A stretch of DNA of 17,566 nucleotides, from the NCBI GenBank assembly GCA_023257755.1, contig JALRBM010000117.1:1-17566 (forward strand), read 5' to 3'. Origin of the DNA: Candidatus Saccharimonadia bacterium. Lineage in GTDB: Bacteria; Patescibacteriota; Saccharimonadia; Saccharimonadales; Saccharimonadaceae. Both the position numbers and the translations under genes were made by a program. Positions 1 through 6,949 of this stretch are shown here, piece by piece. The first letter of the stretch is position 1. Each line of letters opens with the position of its first letter. Below the pieces are notes generated by a model that worked only from the letters and a program-made list of their open reading frames with translations, ran no database searches and had not been told where the DNA came from.

Positions 1-1
1 C

Positions 2-1414
2 GACATTGTATATGGTGGCCTACGTAGCAAAGAAGAACTATTATCCATCTACGATCAAAACCGCGACAGCTATGGTCATCGCGACATTCAGCAAATCTAC
101 AGCTATTTCGGCATTACACGTAATGACATCGCTAACGGAAGTGTTACTACGTTCAACTCTCGCGATCAAGGTCTCGCAATACAGAGTGCAGGTCGATCCA
201 CTTATGAATGGCAAAGGACAGCCCACTCCATTCCCAACACCAATAATACAACCGTATACACAAGCCTCCTTTATAAATTTGATTCTACTGCATGGACAAA
301 GGCGAATGGGTCAAGCTACACGGCGCTCGTTGGGAAAAGGGCGTCAGATGGCAAATGGTTCGCAATCATGTTTGGCTGTGGCAATCCAGCATACATTTCG
401 CTTCCGCCCCCACCGCCACAGCCGGTCGCAAGTTGTATCGACCTGAAGATCGCGCCTATTTCACGAACAAACTTCAGGTTTACAGCCCGCGCATCCAAGG
501 ATAACGGAGCCACGATTTCCAGCTACGCCTATACCGTTAAAACTAGCGGCGGTGTCACTGTCCACACGCAAACTGTCGCAAGCAGCGATGCAAGCAATTC
601 ACTTACGTATGACTTTAAAGCTGATGGCAATTACACCGTAAGTGTCACCGTCAATACAAGCGTCGGTCCAAAATCAGCGCCTAGCTGTCAGCAACTCCTA
701 ACGGTCACTCCCGAGCCGCGTTGTCCCCTCAATCCCGATATCGTCGCGTCTAACCCGGACTGTAAACCATGCGAAGACAATCCAAACATTTGGTACAAGG
801 ACAAAGATTGTACCTCGGACTTTGAACTATCAAAGAAAGTAAAGAATGTTTCCCAGCTTGTAGATGACGCAAATAACACAACAGTCATGCCTGGTGATAG
901 ATTAGAGTATCGGCTGCGGGTAAAGAATGTGGGTAACACAACAGGCTCCTACACGCTCCAGGACAATCTCTCAGACGTTCTCGAGTACGCTACGCTTATC
1001 GATGCCGGTGGAGGCACGCTGGCCACCCAGCAAGGCGGCGCCCCTGCGGAAAAAATCGGCACGATTTCTTGGCCGACAGTCGAGATCAAACCCGGCGCAA
1101 ACATTGAAAAGATCATCAGTGTTCAGGTAAAAGCAACTATCCCAGCCACTCCACAAGGAACCAGTAACCCCGAATCGTATAACTGTCGAATGGTCAATGA
1201 CTTCTCTGGTAACGGAACGGCCGTCATGGTCAACTGCCCGACACCGAAAGCTGTGGAGCAAGTCGTAAGCGAGCTACCAAAAACAGGTCCAACCGAGAAT
1301 ATGATTTTTGCCGGAGTGGTCATCGCCGTAGTAACGTATTTTTACACCAGATCACGACAGCTAAAGAAGGAAGTCCGTCTTATTCGCCGGGACTTACATG
1401 CGGGAACAATATAA
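2..1414 (+). CDS. LPxTG-type cell-surface protein with PKD-like and DUF11-like domains (5' partial)
   Basis: The reading frame is open from base 2 to the TAA at 1412-1414, so this is the C-terminal 470 residues of a longer protein; the ATG at 368 is internal. Residues 1-128 (GGLRSKEELL, IYSYFGITRNDI, FAIMFGCGN) resemble a module I associate with Saccharibacteria surface proteins. A proline run follows (about 134-139), then a PKD-like beta domain (about 143-237), a Cys-rich linker (C241, C254, C257, C270) and a DUF11-like repeat (about 274-412; GDRLEYRLRVKNVGNTTGSY). The C-terminus is LPKTG (425-429, bases 1274-1288), a membrane segment (about 434-447) and a basic tail with RSRQLKK. I infer an exported, envelope-attached adhesin-like protein. 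The tail after the membrane segment (about 22 residues) is longer than in a classic sortase substrate, so plain membrane anchoring is possible. The signal peptide lies outside the window. Confidence 0.8.
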   Translation, partial: DIVYGGLRSKEELLSIYDQNRDSYGHRDIQQIYSYFGITRNDIANGSVTTFNSRDQGLAIQSAGRSTYEWQRTAHSIPNTNNTTVYTSLLYKFDSTAWTKANGSSYTALVGKRASDGKWFAIMFGCGNPAYISLPPPPPQPVASCIDLKIAPISRTNFRFTARASKDNGATISSYAYTVKTSGGVTVHTQTVASSDASNSLTYDFKADGNYTVSVTVNTSVGPKSAPSCQQLLTVTPEPRCPLNPDIVASNPDCKPCEDNPNIWYKDKDCTSDFELSKKVKNVSQLVDDANNTTVMPGDRLEYRLRVKNVGNTTGSYTLQDNLSDVLEYATLIDAGGGTLATQQGGAPAEKIGTISWPTVEIKPGANIEKIISVQVKATIPATPQGTSNPESYNCRMVNDFSGNGTAVMVNCPTPKAVEQVVSELPKTGPTENMIFAGVVIAVVTYFYTRSRQLKKEVRLIRRDLHAGTI

Positions 1415-1428
1415 TTGAGGGTGGTTAA

Positions 1429-1998
1429 ATGAGCGCAGAAAGAATCAATCAGCGGCCAGAAGCCGAACACAAGCCTAAAGATTTCGAGGGACTCGAGGAG
1501 CACCACGAGCGACTGCGAGAAGATCGTGAACGTGCAGGCGAAAAGACACACGAAAACGTCGATGATGTCCGTCACGAAGCCTTGGAGCGGGCAAAAAGCA
1601 TAGAGACCGAACGTCAACCTGTAGCTGAGGAGCGCGCACCCTCCCCTGCGGAACGCCGGACAGGCGGGCCAAGCAAAAAAGACCGTGAGGCAAGCTTTAA
1701 TGCGACAATGACCGAAGTCCGCACACAAATGTCAGCTCCTAGTAGGACATTTAGCAAAGTCATCCATAACAAAGCGGTCGAGAAAGTCAGCGAGGCGACC
1801 GGAAATACGATTGCCCGTCCAAACGCCATGTTGTCCGGCGCCATTTTCGCCTTTCTTGTCACGCTCGCCGTTTATCTTGTTGCCAAAAACATTGGCTATC
1901 CCCTGTCCGGCTTTGAATCGATCGGCGCCTTCGCTATAGGCTGGGCTATCGGCCTCGTCTACGATTTTCTAAAAGTCATGATTACCGGACGCAGGTAA
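1429..1998 (+). CDS. Hypothetical protein: charged coiled-coil N-terminus, two C-terminal membrane segments
   Basis: This 189-residue protein begins 14 bases after the surface-protein stop, so the two are probably co-transcribed. A GAGGGTGG stretch just upstream of the ATG at 1429 is a plausible ribosome binding site. Residues 1-70 are very rich in Glu, Arg, His and Asp with a heptad-like pattern, predicting a long soluble helix. Residues 133-152 and 161-181 are hydrophobic and look like a membrane hairpin, followed by a short basic end. I recognise no family. A membrane-tethered coiled coil next to a surface protein suggests an envelope role, which is inference. The gene converges on the ATPase gene with only six bases between stops, and I see no terminator there. 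Confidence 0.7.
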   Translation: MSAERINQRPEAEHKPKDFEGLEEHHERLREDRERAGEKTHENVDDVRHEALERAKSIETERQPVAEERAPSPAERRTGGPSKKDREASFNATMTEVRTQMSAPSRTFSKVIHNKAVEKVSEATGNTIARPNAMLSGAIFAFLVTLAVYLVAKNIGYPLSGFESIGAFAIGWAIGLVYDFLKVMITGRR

Positions 1999-2004
1999 TT
2001 CGCC

Positions 2005-4851
2005 TTATCTCAACTTGATTGATATTTCACTGTCGTGATTGGTGTCGTCCCCATGAAGCTTTAACTTATCATCAGATGGTATCTGCGTCGCAGTTCCAGA
2101 AGGTTGAGAGGGTGCCGGCGGGAGAAATGGGTTCGGCTCTGGATCTGGTGAGTTTTGCAATGTAGGCGGCGTGAAGGGCGCCGGGACTTGAGGCTGAGGC
2201 GCTGAAGATCCGATCGGAGCTGCCGGGGCAGGAGTAGGGAGTGGCCTGGAAGACAACGCTACGGCAGGGGCAGGTTTGGAGGCAAGCTGCTGACGTTTGG
2301 CGAGCCATTCATCCAGAAACGAGGAGCCCGAGGCTGATCCAGCCTTAGGTGATCCCATGCGCCCCTGTGGTCCCCGGCGCAGTGGTTCTACTTTCTTCTT
2401 TTCAGCTTCTCCCGAGCCTAGCCTGGCAAAAATCTCCTTCTCCACGACAGCTCGCGGCTTACCGTACTTAGCAGCTGAAAGCCGCTTTAATGCATCACTA
2501 AGCTGCGGATTAACCTGGCCCATCGGAGGCACAAATGACATGCTAAACGGTGCAGACGGGACATTATTGATCATCACGCTTGTTACCGATTGGTAGTTTG
2601 GCATCTTCGTCAGGTCCTCGGCATCGAACGTCGGCGCGAATTTCTTTACCAATACCTCGGCGTCAGTAATACCGATGCGACCGCTCACGACTGTCCCCAC
2701 GTTACCGATGATCGCCTCTCGGATCTTATCAGTAAGCTGGGTCATGAACTGGTTGCCCAGAATCAGATTAAGCCTGTACTTTCGTGCCTCTGAAAGGATC
2801 GACTCAAAGCTCTCGGTGGCAAAGTTCTGAAACTCATCAACGTAGAGCGAGAAGTCGACACGCTGGTCCTCTGGCATATTTGCCCGGCCCATTGCCGCCG
2901 CCTGAAACTTCATGACAAATATAATACCGAGAAGCTTTGAGTTGAGATCACCCATCTTCCCTTTACTGAGGTTAACGAGGAGGATTTTCTTGTTATCCAT
3001 GATTTCGCGGAGGTTGAATCCGCTTTTCGTCTGCCCTAGGATGTTCCGCATAGCATCGTTAGAAATAAACGGACCAAACTTGCTGACGACCCAACTGATC
3101 ACCTCGCCAGCTTCGTTAGATTTTTGCGAAGCAGGAAATTCTTTGGTCCAGAAGTCCAGCACCGTTTGATCAGTCACATACTTCAACTTGCTCTTCATAA
3201 ATTCCGGATCAATCAGTAGTTTTGGAATATCGATAAATGTCCCGCCGTTCGGGTCGGACATAAGCAGCAAGGCACAGTTACGGAAAATGTGTTCCAGACG
3301 CGGACCAACAATGCCGGTGTGGCCCGGGTCGTAGAGACCATACAGCATATTAATCGCCTCTTGAACCAAAAAGTCCTTTTGATCAGGATGGTCAAACTCA
3401 AACATATTAAGCCCGATCGGGTTTGTCATATCTCCGGGGTTGAAGTAGATCACATCTTCGACACGCTCTTTCGGTACCTTGCCTAGCAGAGCCTCGACAG
3501 AGTCTCCGTGCGGATCAACGAAGGCAAAGCCTCGGCCATCCATCATGTCCTGGAACGCCAGGTTTTCAAGCAAGACCGATTTACCCGTACCCGTTTGTCC
3601 AATGATATAGGTATGGCGGCGGCGATCGTTCGTACTAAGTCGGATGGGCTTTTTCACTCCCCGGAACTCGTTATAACCTAGCAAGAACCCTTCGTCCATG
3701 ACTGCCGTCGGTCCGTCAACTTGCTTCGAAAGTTGACGCTGTACTTGTGATGTCGGGATATTCTTTTGGTTCGGCAAGTGGAAAATACTGGCAAGTTCCA
3801 CGCTGTTCAATATGTTCCGATTGATCGTCTGTGGGAAAAATCTGAAGATATACGCCGTTACTAGTTCTTCCACGTTTTTTGTTACGGTGAATTTGAAGCC
3901 ATTAAAAGCCGGCGAGTCGAAAAGCGAGAAGGCTGCCACGATATTCTTGAGAAGTCCCTGGGCGTGGCCTGCCGTGTTAGAAGATACAACAACACGAACC
4001 AATACCTCATAGGCAGGATAGCGCGTCTTTTCCTCAATCGCCTCGACCGTCGCCTGCTCCAAAGAGGTAAACTGTTTATCTTCAGGCTTGACCTCCCCCA
4101 CTTCGGGCGGCTTCCAAAGCGCTTCCATAAGGTCTTTTGGCGCGGCAAGGCCTCCAAAACCCGCCTTTTTCTTGCCTTTCTCCTTGCGCATTCCCTCAAC
4201 CGCACTAATCGAGTTGCGGGTCCAACCTTCACGGGCGGGCCGGATCATCAACTGGATTGCCGCCCCATTCTCGCGGCCGGCAGCCGACAAGGCGTTAAGC
4301 AGCGCCCTTGAGGCGTCTTGCTTCGACTCTTTATACGTCGCGATCGGGTAAACGAAGTCTTTTTTAAGAGTAAACTCTCCGCCTATCGTCCCGGTCATTT
4401 TTCCGACCTGGCTAAATATATTGTGTTCGGCTACCTCTTCCAGCCGTGCTGAAGGATATGCAGCCGCGACAGCCTGACGGACCACATCGACAAGAACATA
4501 CGGTACCACCACATAGTAATGCACCAGCCCTTTGCTGGCCGCTATCTCTAGTGAAATATGGCGCTGCCCATAAATCTTGCTCTTGAATCCTTTTGTAGCG
4601 GTACTGGCGATGATGTTGTACATCACTTGGGCCTGGGAAAGCACCTCCTCATTTATGTCGCGCTCATCCCTTCCACTCCCCTCGATATCTTCGCTTGAAG
4701 GAGGAAGATGGATAACCATCGGAACCATCTTGAGGCCTCGTTCGTAGTTCTTTGCTTCCCGAAGCGTCCGGCGATACTGAGAAAAAATTAACATACCGGC
4801 AACCAGGCCTACGAACACGACTATGAAGATGGTGATAAATACCCCCGCCAT
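2005..4851 (-). CDS. TraG/VirD4/HerA-like ATPase with N-terminal membrane anchor
   Basis: The 948-residue protein has one N-terminal membrane segment (about 4-24) and an uncharacterised domain to about residue 380. A RecA-like motor follows with Walker A GQTGTGKS (418-425), the conserved VDPHGD stretch (445-450), and Walker B FSLYVDEFQ (667-675) leading into an SEARKYRLNL helix. After about residue 850 the tail is Pro/Ala-rich and probably disordered. This arrangement matches the coupling-protein-like ATPases (TraG/VirD4/DUF87 type) of conjugation and type IV secretion systems, which drive DNA or protein through a membrane channel. No relaxase, VirB4 or channel gene is visible, so its substrate is unknown. 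The start is supported by a TGG-CATAAT box ending 9 bases upstream, which implies a nearly leaderless mRNA; there is no good Shine-Dalgarno site. It lies downstream of a small charged protein in the same direction. Confidence 0.85.
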   Translation of the reverse strand: MAGVFITIFIVVFVGLVAGMLIFSQYRRTLREAKNYERGLKMVPMVIHLPPSSEDIEGSGRDERDINEEVLSQAQVMYNIIASTATKGFKSKIYGQRHISLEIAASKGLVHYYVVVPYVLVDVVRQAVAAAYPSARLEEVAEHNIFSQVGKMTGTIGGEFTLKKDFVYPIATYKESKQDASRALLNALSAAGRENGAAIQLMIRPAREGWTRNSISAVEGMRKEKGKKKAGFGGLAAPKDLMEALWKPPEVGEVKPEDKQFTSLEQATVEAIEEKTRYPAYEVLVRVVVSSNTAGHAQGLLKNIVAAFSLFDSPAFNGFKFTVTKNVEELVTAYIFRFFPQTINRNILNSVELASIFHLPNQKNIPTSQVQRQLSKQVDGPTAVMDEGFLLGYNEFRGVKKPIRLSTNDRRRHTYIIGQTGTGKSVLLENLAFQDMMDGRGFAFVDPHGDSVEALLGKVPKERVEDVIYFNPGDMTNPIGLNMFEFDHPDQKDFLVQEAINMLYGLYDPGHTGIVGPRLEHIFRNCALLLMSDPNGGTFIDIPKLLIDPEFMKSKLKYVTDQTVLDFWTKEFPASQKSNEAGEVISWVVSKFGPFISNDAMRNILGQTKSGFNLREIMDNKKILLVNLSKGKMGDLNSKLLGIIFVMKFQAAAMGRANMPEDQRVDFSLYVDEFQNFATESFESILSEARKYRLNLILGNQFMTQLTDKIREAIIGNVGTVVSGRIGITDAEVLVKKFAPTFDAEDLTKMPNYQSVTSVMINNVPSAPFSMSFVPPMGQVNPQLSDALKRLSAAKYGKPRAVVEKEIFARLGSGEAEKKKVEPLRRGPQGRMGSPKAGSASGSSFLDEWLAKRQQLASKPAPAVALSSRPLPTPAPAAPIGSSAPQPQVPAPFTPPTLQNSPDPEPNPFLPPAPSQPSGTATQIPSDDKLKLHGDDTNHDSEISIKLR

Positions 4852-4860
4852 ATCTACTTA

Positions 4861-4869
4861 ATTATGCCA
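4861..4869 (-). promoter_or_regulatory. Extended -10 element (TGG-CATAAT) upstream of the ATPase gene
   Basis: On the minus strand a CATAAT hexamer (4861-4866) preceded by TG ends 9 bases before the ATG at 4851. Initiation would fall within a few bases of the start codon. There is no clear -35 box. It lies in the 28-base gap after the upstream gene, so read-through transcription is also likely. Confidence 0.45.
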
Positions 4870-4879
4870 CGTCCCTCCG

Positions 4880-5299
4880 CTATGAGGAAGCACCCAGCTC
4901 CTTTCCATATCGCTTGCGAAGATAGTCTGCTTGTAACTTGCCTACTTCCTGTTCCCTGGTATAGGGGTCATCTTTGGTCTGGACGATAATCTTTTTGGCC
5001 TTATCGACCCACTCTTTTTCTATGAGATCGTCGTCGTTCGCTACCAATGGGGTATCATCGACGACCGTATCATCAGCCGGGGCGGGCTGGGGGATCGCGG
5101 GGGCAACCGGCGCCGGTAAGACAGGCACGACCACAGCCGGGGCGGCAGATTGTACCTCACCGCGTTGCTCCAGGCGCTCCTGGCCTCTCTCAAAGGCCCC
5201 CCGCTCCACTATCTCCTGTTGACCAACCTCTTGTCTCCGCTCGTATTGTGGCATTGGATACTCTGGTCCAAGGTTCGGTGCGGGGAGTTTCGGTTCCAT
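4880..5299 (-). CDS. Small acidic, proline-rich hypothetical protein beside the TraG-like ATPase
   Basis: This is a 139-residue soluble protein with no membrane segment. Residues 1-50 are Gln/Glu/Arg-rich. Residues 51-75 are an Ala/Pro/Val-rich linker with repeated PAP and PVLP motifs. The C-terminal 45 residues form a compact charged helical region (EKEWVDKAKKII, then DDPYTREQEVGKLQADYLRKRYGKEL). From memory that region looks conserved in Saccharibacteria, where it occurs next to secretion-type ATPases; I could not check this. The ATG at 5299 has no Shine-Dalgarno site but lies 7 bases after a perfect TATAAT, so the mRNA is probably leaderless. It ends 28 bases before the ATPase start, suggesting an operon and perhaps a role as adaptor, which is inference. 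Confidence 0.75.
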   Translation of the reverse strand: MEPKLPAPNLGPEYPMPQYERRQEVGQQEIVERGAFERGQERLEQRGEVQSAAPAVVVPVLPAPVAPAIPQPAPADDTVVDDTPLVANDDDLIEKEWVDKAKKIIVQTKDDPYTREQEVGKLQADYLRKRYGKELGASS

Positions 5300-5306
5300 A
5301 TCTGTA

Positions 5307-5315
5307 ATTATAGCA
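5307..5315 (-). promoter_or_regulatory. Extended -10 promoter (TGC-TATAAT) placing initiation at the ATG
   Basis: On the minus strand a consensus TATAAT (5307-5312) is preceded by TG at the extended -10 position. It ends 7 bases before the ATG at 5299, so the predicted first base of the RNA is the start codon itself. No convincing -35 hexamer is present. Confidence 0.7.
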
Positions 5316-5342
5316 TAATCATCACTTTAAAAATAACTTTGA

Positions 5343-5729
5343 CTAGCCGGTTCGTTTTGCCACATAAAGACATCCGACCGCCGCAAAGATAACGACAAGA
5401 AGCACCTCATACGGCCCTACATCCCCAACAGAGTGAAGGCCGACCAGCATAATAGGAACGAGGGTAAGGACGGAAGAAAAGTAATAGGAACGACGAAATG
5501 ACAATGGGCGAAGTGGTTGTTTAGCCGTCACAAACGCCGCCAGTCTGGAAATAAGCTTACTTACTATAAAAAGCAAATAAGTCAGTACCCCGAGTACTGA
5601 CACATACACTAAAACAAATAGGATAAATATCCCTAGGGGCCCTACCTTTGTCGGTGTTGTCACATATAACAAAACACCGGCAAGGATCATCGCTACCACT
5701 GAACTTGCTGCGACAAGTTTTTCTAACAT
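5343..5729 (-). CDS. Small polytopic membrane protein, function unknown
   Basis: The 128-residue protein has about four hydrophobic segments: residues 4-20, 31-56 (possibly two helices), 84-96 and 106-121. A basic loop (RPLSFRRSYYFSS) separates the two halves. The frame stays open to a TTG at 5762, but I chose the ATG at 5729 because AAGGAT lies 7 bases upstream of it. No catalytic motif or known family is recognised. The stop is 43 bases before the start of the small charged gene, which has its own promoter. A strong minus-strand promoter at 6178-6206 would give this gene a hairpin-rich 5' leader of about 440 bases, unusually long for a small genome. Confidence 0.7.
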   Translation of the reverse strand: MLEKLVAASSVVAMILAGVLLYVTTPTKVGPLGIFILFVLVYVSVLGVLTYLLFIVSKLISRLAAFVTAKQPLRPLSFRRSYYFSSVLTLVPIMLVGLHSVGDVGPYEVLLVVIFAAVGCLYVAKRTG

Positions 5730-5762
5730 TAAAATATCCTTCACTCTCCACCAAGAATACAA

Positions 5763-6171
5763 GAGAGCCTGAGCAGCAACCCTAAACGCTTCATCTACAA
5801 CATCCGCCTCTTATAAGAAACTATTTGGCGCGTGTAGGTGAAACAGATTACTGCTCGAGGCAACTGACCGCTCCGGGAAAACCCGGGGCATTCGTCATGC
5901 GTCACGTTCCGTGATACATCTGGAGTTCTCGTTACTACCGTTAATAAGGAGTAACCAGATGTATCGCGTACTTGTTATACGCGCGCTCGACACCATATTT
6001 GGCGGAGCATCGGCAACGTCATCTCGACATACTAAAGGTACGTGATCTACTTGTGTAGATCAAAATATTTAAGGTGTACGGAGTTGGCGTTACCGAGTTT
6101 CCGTCAAAAACTACTGGTACACGTTTTTGTTTGTTAAGGTGTTTTTCTGCTTTTTGTTTTTGTAAAAGCTT
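5763..6171 (-). promoter_or_regulatory. Hairpin-rich 5' leader or structured RNA upstream of the membrane-protein gene
   Basis: This gene-free stretch contains several strong inverted repeats. One is 5870-5889: an 8 bp stem, GCTCCGGG / CCCGGGGC, closed by AAAA. One is 5910-5968: CGTGATACATCTG pairs with 5956-5968, enclosing a second stem GTTACT/AGTAAC at 5931-5936/5950-5955. One is 6043-6062: an 8 bp stem TGATCTAC/GTAGATCA with a 4-base loop. One is 6074-6122: GTGTAC/GTACAC around a CGGA/TCCG hairpin. A sigma70-type promoter at 6178-6206 would transcribe it on the minus strand toward the gene at 5729. It matches no riboswitch class I can name. The orientation is inferred from the promoter. 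Confidence 0.5.
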
Positions 6172-6177
6172 AGTTGA

Positions 6178-6206
6178 ACTATAGCACAACTACCCTTTAT
6201 GGTCAA
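6178..6206 (-). promoter_or_regulatory. Strong sigma70-type promoter (TTGACC - 17 bp - TATAGT)
   Basis: Read on the minus strand, TTGACC (6201-6206) is separated by exactly 17 bases from TATAGT (6178-6183), which is also preceded by an extended TG. Both hexamers match consensus at five of six positions. Predicted initiation is near 6171. An A-rich segment and then the hairpin region follow, leading to the membrane-protein gene at 5729. Confidence 0.7.
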
Positions 6207-6754
6207 TAATTTGTGATATGAAAAGCAATGTTTTTATGTCTACAAAGATTTCTTTTTAGTATTTCAAAGGTGTTATTTATTCTTTGATGATTTTTTATCA
6301 ACGATGTTTAATAAACAATTACTAAGTAATTATGGTAGTGTCTATGAAACTTTTTTGCAAATTTCCTGGAACTGGAAGCTGGCAGTCAGCACAAGCTATC
6401 ACTAACAGGCGGGCGCCTATATTCACAAGCCCTTTGAAAATTCGGATCCTCTAAAAATAGGCTTTGGTCCGCGGCAGGTTATAAATGAATCACGCGCCCT
6501 CGCAGTCTTTATGCCGTAGCAATGTTTTCGGCCATAAAAACCGACTAACAATGTAGCCTTTGCCAGGCAGCAAGATTCGTGTCCACGCACGTCAAACTCT
6601 AACTGAAGATTTTTGGACTGTATACATATAGTATACGCATACTGGCTGCTTTTCCCCATCGAACAGTCACATAAAACTAATTAGCAAATTGGCGTCGTCT
6701 TTTGGCTACGATCTGGGTGGTATTTTTAACTCGGGACTTTTTTCAAAAAACGTA
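6207..6754. other. Gene-free intergenic stretch: AT-rich tract, then unassigned sequence
   Basis: I see no supportable gene here. 6120-6360 is strongly A/T-rich with T runs and small palindromes: TTGAT/ATCAA at 6284-6301, and AATTACT/AGTAATT around 6318-6332. 6361-6720 has a more balanced composition. It contains a minus-strand open frame of 78 codons (6423-6659) with no ribosome binding site or family resemblance, which I do not call. 6620-6636 is a 17 bp repeat, GTATAC-ATATA-GTATAC, that could be an operator. Confidence 0.6.
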
Positions 6755-6783
6755 TTGACACAAGCGCTTTGGCGTCATAATAT
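6755..6783 (+). promoter_or_regulatory. Sigma70-type promoter (TTGACA - 17 bp - TAATAT)
   Basis: A perfect TTGACA -35 box (6755-6760) is followed after 17 bases by TAATAT (6778-6783). Initiation is expected near 6790. It faces a terminator about 100 bases downstream, so it appears to serve a short RNA rather than the next plus-strand gene at 7419. Confidence 0.7.
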
Positions 6784-6789
6784 AGGGGT

Positions 6790-6890
6790 AGCTTCTGAAT
6801 AAAAAAATTGTGCAGGAGCCAAAAATAAACAAGAACTCCAAAAACTCCACACGAAACAACCACTACTCGCAGGTGGTTGTTTTTTATTTT
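6790..6890 (+). ncRNA. Candidate ~100 nt small RNA (or short leader-type transcript)
   Basis: The call rests on a consensus promoter at 6755-6783 and an intrinsic terminator at 6854-6890 enclosing about 100 bases with no normal gene. The body is A-rich and contains AGGAG at 6814-6818. A 31-codon frame from the GTG at 6810 runs through the terminator to 6905, so translation to its stop would need read-through; its sequence is low-complexity and reads like a translated terminator stem. No known RNA family is recognised. Confidence 0.45.
6854..6890 (+). terminator. Intrinsic terminator of the short plus-strand transcript
   Basis: A perfect 10 bp stem (6854-6863 AAACAACCAC with 6873-6882 GTGGTTGTTT) with a 9-base loop is followed by a T-rich run to 6890. 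The other strand lacks a comparable T run, so it acts on the plus strand. Confidence 0.8.
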
Positions 6891-6900
6891 CAGGAATCAT

Positions 6901-6935
6901 ATTAAAACGAAAGTATACCCTTATCCAGGGTATAC
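6901..6935 (-). terminator. Intrinsic terminator downstream of tmRNA
   Basis: The perfect 8 bp stem GTATACCC/GGGTATAC (6913-6920 and 6928-6935) with a 7-base loop is followed on the minus strand by TTTCGTTTTAAT. It begins 14 bases after the tmRNA CCA end, as expected for the ssrA terminator. Confidence 0.75.
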
Positions 6936-6949
6936 AAACTATTCATTAT

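Noticed and set aside
368..1414. Separate gene starting at the ATG at 368
   Set aside because: The same frame is open without a stop to the left edge and encodes a coherent domain before 368, so this ATG is internal.
6100..6360. Replication origin in the AT-rich tract
   Set aside because: No cluster of DnaA boxes, and no dnaA, dnaN or parAB gene nearby.
6423..6659. Minus-strand 78-codon open frame
   Set aside because: No ribosome binding site, odd Cys-rich composition, no family resemblance, and a gene-free context; probably chance.
6655..6670. SRP RNA-like GGGGAAAAGCAGCCAG on the minus strand
   Set aside because: The flanking bases do not form the GNRA-capped helix 8 of SRP RNA.
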